Positions 47,601-56,600 of a DNA stretch of 64,000 nucleotides are shown piece by piece. The stretch spans positions 24,921,771 through 24,985,770 of the forward strand of contig OX438743.1 of NCBI GenBank assembly GCA_949316235.1, written 5' to 3'. The stretch's first letter is position 1, and every line of letters starts with the position of its first letter. Under the pieces are notes generated by a model. The model ran no database searches. It was not told the DNA's origin and saw nothing but the letters and a program-made list of their open reading frames with translations. Both the position numbers and the translations under genes were made by a program. The stretch is from Oegoconia quadripuncta. Lineage: Eukaryota > Arthropoda > Insecta > Lepidoptera > Autostichidae.

Positions 47601-50600
47601 CGTTTTCTTCCTAAAGCAGCGCAATATCAGGCCAGACTTATAGATGCCGTTGCGTCCACCAATAGCAAGGGTGCCAAACCATTCCCATGGACGCCTGAGC
47701 TACATGATTGTTTCGAAGCCTGCAAGAAAAGTCTTTCTTCTGCAACCATTCTAGTGCATCCCAATTGTAACGCCACTTTGGGTTTATTTACAGATGCATC
47801 TAGCAGTCACATTGGCGCGTGTCTTCAACAAAAAAATTACAACGATTGGCAGCCCTTAGCTTTCTTCAGCAAGAAATTGACGAGTAAGCAGGCCGAGCAA
47901 CCAGCATACTACAGAGAGCTTCTAGCCGTCTACGAAAGTGTGCAGCACTTCAGACACATTTTGGAGGTACAACATGCTACGATTTTCACTGACCACAAGC
48001 CACTGCTGTACGCTTTCACACAACGCCGCGAAAGATTGCCACCGTCTCAGTTAAACCAGTTGTCCTTCATAAGTCAGTTCACAACCGACGTACAGCATTT
48101 GAAGGGCGTTGACAACGTCGTCGCGGATACAATGTCGCGCATAGAGGCCATCTCATTAGAAGATGACTATGCCGTCCTATCCAAGGCCCAATCTGAGGAC
48201 ACAGAGTTACGCGGCTTGCGTTTTGATTCAGCGCTCAAGCTGGAACAAGTTGCTATTCCAGGTACGGGCATAACCATTCTGTGCGACACCTCCACGGGTA
48301 AACCACGCCCGTACCTCCCCGAGCCTCATCGTCGAGCCGTTTTCGACAAGTTACACAACCTTAGTCACCCTGGCACGCGAGCAACCGCACGCTTGGTAGC
48401 TGAACGCTATGTATGGCCGAACATCCAGAAGGATTGTCGAGCTTGGGCTCACTCCTGTCTGTCTTGTCAGCGGAGTAAAATTTCGCGACATGTGACATCT
48501 CCTCTCGGGAACTTCACCAGCCCATCAGCGCGTTTCCGACATGTCCATATGGACATCATCGGCCCACTACCATCCTCTAACGGTTTCACTTACTGTCTAA
48601 CTGCGATTGACAGGTTTACGCGTTGGCCAGAGGTGTGGCCTATGGCCACTATCACCGCTGAGGAAGTCGCTGAAACATTTGTTGGGGGATGGATTTCTCG
48701 CTTCGGTGTACCCGCTTTCGTGACCACCGACCAGGGACGCCAGTTCGAGTCCGGCCTTTTCAAACGGCTTAATAACATGTGCGCTACTACCCGAATTCGC
48801 ACTACAAGTTATCACCCACAGGCGAATGGCATGGTCGAACGACTTCATCGCCAACTGAAGGCGGCTCTAATGTGTCACGGTGGCTCGTGGTTCAGAGCTT
48901 TGCCCTTAGTCCTTCTAGGCATACGTACCGCCCTAAAAGAGGACCTCAACTGCTCGACCGCGGAACTCCTGTATGGGGAATCTCTACGTTTGCCCGGAGA
49001 ACTCTTTGTTCCATCCGTGTCACCAAAGGGAACTGAAGACGTCAGCGACTTCGTCATTCAACTAAAGAGCAAAATGTCTGCCCTCCGACCTCTGCCTGCG
49101 TCAAGACACACCCAACCATCAACATTTGTCTTCAAGGACCTCGCAACAGCCACGCACGCGTTCCTTCGAGACGACACAGTCCGGCGTCCACTACAACCCC
49201 CGTACACTGGCCCGCACAAAATTCTGAAAAAAACCCATAAGACACTTACTTTAAATGTTGGAAGTAAGCAACTGGAAGTAAGCATCGACCGCACTAAACC
49301 AGCGCATCTTGAGGTGGACTCATCTACCCAGGTTCCAACTGCAGTTTCTCCTCGCCCCGAGTCTTCTCCACCTGCACCGGAATCAGCCTTACCTGCGGTG
49401 CCAGATTTGCCTTCAGCGCCTGATCCGCAACAACTTACACAACCTGCTGCACCGCCTGTAACCACTAGATCTGGTCGTACAGTAAAGCCTAAACAAATTT
49501 TAGACCTTTAGCCTTTCTTTCTCCGTGGGGGGGTGGTGTGGCGTCACCGCACTTCATGTGACTGGCAACACAGCGCGGACTGTGTGTGCTTCCCGCTCGA
49601 GTCCTGTCGGCGTTTATTATTTCTTGTACCACTGTAATAATTATTGTTTATAATTGTGCAAGAATTACAGTTATTGTGATCAGACTGCGTCTCTAATTTA
49701 ATGGCCTGCGTCCTCACGTACCCACTACCTAGTACCCTGGTCGGGAGACCAAAGTCTGAAACACAGGATTTTCCTAGTTCAGGCACTAGTGATACAGTTG
49801 CAATTAAGTATTATTACGTAGATTTCATGTTTTAATGTACCATAAGAATTAATAAATATATTGATTTGATTGAGGACTACGAATCCACTTCTATTTTGTA
49901 AGACATACGGCGCTCTCAAGATGCGTTTTGCGGGTAGGTTTAACTCCTGTAAACTAGAATAACAGATGCACTCTGCGTAGCGCGTATTGAATTAAGACAG
50001 AGCCGCGTTGTGATTATTGTATATTACCGAAGGTACCAGGCTAGCATAGCCCGGAGCCGTATTTTATACCCGGCTACCCAAGGAATGAGGGTTATGTTTT
50101 TCAAGTGTATGTACCTATATAGATTTCTATGTTACCTCCTCTAGCCTAAACTGCCTGACCGATTTCGAAGTAAGAAGGAAGAAGAAAGAAGAAAGAAAAG
50201 TATTTATTGCCAACAAATACAGAAAATTTCGCAAGGTATAACATTTTGAATAATGAATTTGTGGCAAAGGGATTGGGCGTCAGCGTCAGTAGTGAAGGTA
50301 GATGTGACATATATAATGTCACTATTTAAAGTACCAAGAGGCAATACTAATCTTTTAAATAAAGGGCCAATGACACGAGCACTACACACACTCAATGAGA
50401 TAGCAGACAGAACAGAAATTGTCAAATGCAGTATGAGCGAATTTCAAAAAGTCGCGTTATTTGTACTATGTCATTTAGTATAAGTAGATATAGTTGGTAT
50501 ACATAATTGCCATTAGTTAACTATCGCATTGGAGTAATCTGTAATGATAGTTATATACTTGGTAAATAAATAAATAAAAATAAACCATAATAATATAGAT

Positions 50601-53600
50601 ATTCTGAAGATATTTACCAATTTGATTACTTGTTAAGACGTAATATGAATAAGTTAATGAATAGTAGATTGTAAGTACATTAATCAAACAATTTTTCTAG
50701 AGTTTTTTCGTCACAATTTTAAGAGGGTTTACGCACGGTATTTTTACTTTTTAGGTATTGACATAGGTGTTTAATTACTTTTTTCAAAATTGTCATCGAA
50801 TAAAGTGTTAATTTTGTCATTTGACGGTCGCGTTTGTAGCCTATTTCACATTATAATTACACCATTAAATTAAGGTTGTCAGAGATAAGATAGCTAGTCC
50901 CCCAAATGTGTTGTGGTTTCCGGGTCAGTACGCTTCCACCTTCGGCCTCATCTTCACTTAACATCAGGTGTGATTGAGGTCAAGTATCAACCCGTTGTGC
51001 ATAAAAAAAAGAAAAAAGAAATAAAGAACACTTGGAGAACATATAAGGTCCAAATAAATTTCTCATGATAGGAACTCTACGAATCCCGAACACGAATACG
51101 TGTCTATGTCAGGCATAGTGGTTTCAAATATCCAGTTGATAACGATATCGAATTTTGGTCATGAATCTTGCGCAATAATCTGAACGATTTGTGACTTATT
51201 GTGCAAATCAGTTATTACAATGGTATCGCTTGTTACGTACCTACAGTTTTTGTGATGAGGGCCTCATCTCAGTTACAACGCTAAGCAGTTGAGTCAACTA
51301 TATTGTGTGGGTAGAGGCTATCGACCTATCGCCTTGACTTTAGAATGGTAATCGCGAAATATATTGTCAGATACCGGTGGTACGTTAGTATTAGATCCTT
51401 ACCTATAAAATCGCTGTTTTGTATGAAGAATTTCATTAAGACTGTTTTCTCCATACAAACATTTTTGTTTTTTTTTTTGGGAAAGGAAAGTCTATATTTA
51501 GCTAAATTTGTGTGTATTATCGGATAACGTTAAGTATAGGCAGCGTTAATATTTAAAAGTAACCGCTTTATATTTTTTTTTTATTATGTGATTTAGCCCA
51601 GAAATTAAAAAATATTTCATGTGAAGCCTTGAAACAATATTCCATTTTCCAAATAAAAAACAAATTTGGATATAGCTTTGAAAATCGGAGGAATTGGTAC
51701 ATATGATTAACGAAGAAAAAAAACTCCAATTTCATAGGTAAAGGCTCAATACTATATTAAATTTGTGCCGGCAGACAGTTCCAGTATAACATTTTAATTT
51801 TACGATGTATTAGTTCGTAAACACAGGTAGGTAATACATAATTATAAGCTGAATTTGTTTAGCCTGTATACAAGACTTTGTCAATAAAATGTCAAGTGTA
51901 CATCAGTTTAAAATTGAAAATTATTTTTTTATTATTAAGATCCCATAGTTTCCCACTGCTGAGCAAAGGCCTCGTTCATCTGTTTCCAGTCGTTTCTGTT
52001 CTTGGGGAGCACAAACCATCCCTTGTTAAAACTGTCAAGCTCGTCTCTCCACCGTTTTCGCGGTCTGCCACGTTTGCGTCTGGCGGCTGTAGGAGTCCAA
52101 ATAGTGGACGCATTTGCCCACAACTCGCACGGCACGTGACCCGCCCAGTCCCACTTCAACGTTTAAATTCAAATATTTAGATTTCGGGCATATGTTTCGG
52201 TGTTGAATACGAGTTTTGGAGTCTTTGAGTTGATTGGTTTTTTCAAATTTTTCCAGTTATGTAGGTATTAAGTACTAGATTTCCACGTGCGACTTCGCAC
52301 GCATGAAATAACTTTATTGCGAAAATTTGTTTATCCACTACTCACTTTAACGGGATAAAAAATATCTGGGGAAGGCAATTTTCTACCTATATACCCAATT
52401 TCATCCAAAGCCGTTCATCCCATCTCTTATATGGCCGTATTCTTCTTCTCTTCCCGTCTCTTGTGTACCATTCTGTTACGATTTTACTCCACTTATCTCT
52501 TTTTTCCCTCATAATATGTCCACTCCAAATACATACATATATACATATAATTATCATCACAAGATATTTTGAATACTTTAAATGTAAAGGCGTAGCGGGG
52601 AACGCGGTAGAAATTAAACGCGAATAAGATGCATTTGAAAAAAGTTAAAAAAAAACATTCTATATTGTTTTGTAGGGAAGTTTATAAATTGTCAGTATAT
52701 CGTGAAAAATTGCATCACAACTAGAAATAAAACAGGTAACTTACGATTTCTTTTTGTTTAATTTGGTAAAGCATATCAAAATTACTATTACTACCTACTA
52801 CTTTTTTTTTACCAAATAAATGGTGCAGTTTGCATGAAAACTGGTTAAAATGTTACTCAGATTTACATTGTTCTACGCGCTGACCTTTATTAGATATAAA
52901 AATAAAAACTTTGAAGTCACAAATAAGAACATACTTTTAATTCACTAAAATTGTGTAGGCAGTATCGGAATCGTGACGATATTCTCATGGCCAAGATACT
53001 TACGTAAAAACCTACTCGAATGATTATGTCTATCGCATCGTCTCGCATAAATTATTTAACAAAACACCGATGACATCAGGGAATCTTGAGAATTTTAATG
53101 TTAGCTCTAGATTGCGGCATTCATAAAGGGAAATTCACGAATCCTTTTTTAAAGGGCTTTTCCGAAATTCTACAATTTTGGCGCCTCCAAGAGCACGGTG
53201 AATTTACTTAGATCGAATGAGTCATCTTCCACCACATTATCGTCACTTTTCATCGGGTGAATGTGTAACACTATTTCATATACAAAAAAAAGTTACAGAT
53301 ATCTGCCAGCAAACCTTGCATGGGACAATAACAATTAATTTGATAAATACAACAATAGTCTATGTACCTACTTCTTGTAAAAATAAAACAGTGTTAACAT
53401 CTACAATCCCGTTGGTTTTGCTAACTTGCGTAACAAGTTGGTGGTAGGGCATTTTAAATGACCAGGCTAGCTACCACACATCTTATCTAAATCTTTTAAT
53501 CGCTTTTATAATAAGGTTCCAGTAGACATACAAAATTTGCCTTTAAATAAATTTAAAGCAATCATAAAACAGAAATTATTAGCAAAAGGCTGTTATAAAA

Positions 53601-56600
53601 TCATTGACTATTTGAATGATAAGCAAGCATGGACATAGCTGTCTTATTATTTATATAATTATGAAATCACAAATTGTAACCCATAATCTTTGAAAGAGCA
53701 ACCCTAGAGTTTCTTACTCGTTCTTCTCTGGGGAGTCAGCTTTGTGAATGGGCCGTAAATTTAAATGTAATATTAATAGCAACGTTTTCAAGTGATAATT
53801 TTATCCTATGAAATAAAATATGCCGCCAAGCAGCAATGTTAATAGCATTGTTGTGTTCCGGTTGTCAGAGATAAGATAGCCAGTCCCCCAAATGTGTTGG
53901 GGTTTCCGGGTGAGTACGCTTCCACCTTCGACCTCATCTTCACTTAGCATCAGGTGTGAATGAGGTCAAGTACAAACCCGTAAGACAGTAGAAAGTGGAC
54001 AAGTGGGGTTAAACAAAATGTTATAAATATGACTATTTCTGCGCATTAATAAATTATATCACTTATTATAAATTATTAATGTGGAATTTATTAACAAGTG
54101 TAAATTAATCGTACATACTTACCTAAGCATAATTAATTACCTCAATGAGTAATTGAGGTACGCAATATTTTTTTGTCGAAAGCATGTACGTGATGCTATA
54201 GTATACACAACGTGGAATTCAGTTATTTTGAAAATGTCAATAAACTGTGCGGACACAGCGCCAAATAGTACCCTAATGAAAAAAATTGTGGCACTACTGT
54301 AGTTAAAGAATTATACAATATTTTAACTGAGCATTCTGGGTTCATGTATTGTTGGAATCCTCATACTCACACGCAGAGACCGCTTTACCTATGATTATAT
54401 CCCAGAAAACAGGGTTATATAGTGCCACCGAAATATACAAGTCCCATAAATAGTTCTCCAAAAACAACGAAGTTTCTTAGATGTCTCAGTAAAAAGCGGC
54501 AGCGCTATTTCAGCATACTTTTTGGACATTGTCAAAATAGGTGAATTCTACTGTGTGTATTCTAGCATCACGCACATAGAACCGTAAGGAATCAGGGGCT
54601 CTATTATATAATTTCACCACCACCCCTATACCCATCCTGTCCAGTGTACATGTTAAAATTTTCACGGGAACAGATTCACAAAAATCGGTAGAACTTTCTC
54701 TTCTAATTTCTAAATACCTATATATGGGAAAATTCTAAATATATGGGATCTCCAACCTCTCAATCTGTTTTGCTACAAATTTCTAATTTGATCAACCCTG
54801 GAACAGAACTTCTGGCAGTCGAGACCAATGACCGTGGGGAATGTACAGTTTACATATACAGGGTGTCCCAGAAATAGTGAACTAAACTGCTATGGGAGGT
54901 AGCTTGTAATTTTGAAATTGAACCAATTTCACAATTGCACACAAAAAATAATTAATATCTCCAAATCTTGTAAAGTAAATGAACTGTTTCGTACCATTTT
55001 AGAATCCTCATTAAATAGGCAACTTTTTGGAGTAGTTTGCCGAACAAGTCACATACATTTTTTTATACCACAGCTAGTTGAAAAAACAAGAAAAGTTTTC
55101 GGTTCAGAAAAAAACAATTAAATTAAGTGATCTGTACTCCAAGTTGTGTAACTAAAATGTTAACAATCTGTCGAAGCAACCTTTAACAATTGTATTGACG
55201 ATCTGTTTGGTGTAGTGGTTAGGAACTCTGACCACTATACCAAAAGGTTGCGGGTTCGAATCCCGCTAGGGGCATATGTTTGTGTGATGAATACGGACAT
55301 GTGTACCCGAGTTATGGATGTTTTCATTTATAATAAGTATTTATTTACAAAAAAAATATGTATTTATGTAGTATATCAACCATCTGGTATCCACAACACA
55401 AGCCTATAGTTGCTTAAAGTGGAACTAGATGGCGCTGTGTGTATGTCAAGGATATTTATTTATTATTATTATTAAAAAAAAATTTGATGATTTTTGCCGT
55501 TTTTCGGACATCCCTTTTTTTGATGGTCATGTGCGTTTTATTTTTTTTTCATTTTTTTTATGTATAGACCATTAGTCAAGCTACCTCCCATATCAGTTTG
55601 ATTCTGGGACACCCTGCATGTACGGTTTACTTTACGTGTATTTATACACATAATTTTTCCGGTAGACTAACGTTCTCGCTCGTATCGCACGGAAAGATTC
55701 TTTACAACCATTTCTCATTCTAATGAAAGCTGTACACGATTTTATGTGGAAAGTGGCGAATATATCGTGACTGTAGCGAGAAATCAATATGATTGAAGAA
55801 GAAAATATGTAATCGGATTGTGTTTGTTCTAACTAGATTCCAACCCGCGGCTTCGCACGCGTTGCGTTACTTTATCGCACGCATCCTTCTCTAGTTTTAC
55901 ATATGAAGTCGAAATTCACTTTCAAGAAAAGGATAAAATCTTCAATTTTAGAATTCCAAAAGTTAAATGTGTCAAGAAGGGATCGTGAGGCGGTTGCTGC
56001 TGCTTTAAGATATTGAGAATTGACAGAGAAGAATTGAGAACCCGTGACTACTAAATTACTAAATTATGCTGAGCACCTAGTGATCCGTTTTTTTTTTTAT
56101 TATTGAATCTTAATTATGAATGTATGTCGTTGTCTCAATCTTTTGTAAGCTACTTCGTATATTTATTTACTTATTTATTCCAATCTACCGACAGTGTATC
56201 TGTATCTATTTGAGTACCTATACTGCATTTGAATACACATATACCTACGTGACATTATTCACTGACGCGCACAGTAAAATATGCTTGTCTGGTTGTTCTC
56301 TTTTGTACCAGTGTCTCCTCGTGGGTAATAGCTGAAAATCAGTGTTTTGCTCTCTGAGCAATTATATACACTGAGCTATGACCCATTTGTACGGCTGTAG
56401 CACACACATACTCTAGTGTATCCTGATGTTACTTTTATGAATTGTTATAAAATATGTTTATCCAATTGCTTTGGAACTTATGGTATGTGTGTGACTGGAG
56501 ACACAAATAAACGATCTATCTATCTATCTATATGATATGACATTATAGTCCAGTAAGGAAACACTTTTAACTTCCTATAATCTTAAAGAATGTTTTTTGC

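Larger units (their letters stand above)
44085..49753 (+). mobile_element. Intact Ty3/Gypsy LTR retrotransposon, CsRn1/Kabuki type
   Basis: 5669 bp: 5' LTR 44085-44303, primer-binding site, leader, gag, pol, polypurine tract, 3' LTR 49537-49753. LTRs are identical by eye except for a 2-bp indel. The 4-bp target duplication GTCT flanks it (44081-44084, 49754-49757). Both frames are open with all catalytic residues, so the insertion is recent and may be competent. Domain order PR-RT-RNaseH-IN places it in Ty3/Gypsy. There is no envelope frame. The CX2HX9CX3C finger in Gag is the reported hallmark of the CsRn1 clade, which includes Bombyx Kabuki. It lies antisense to ninjurin, in intron 1. Confidence 0.95.

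Noticed and set aside
52495..53430. Possible gene in the gap between LINE and SINE fragments
   Set aside because: AT-rich with only short chance frames; no splice-linked coding segment or repeat match could be supported.
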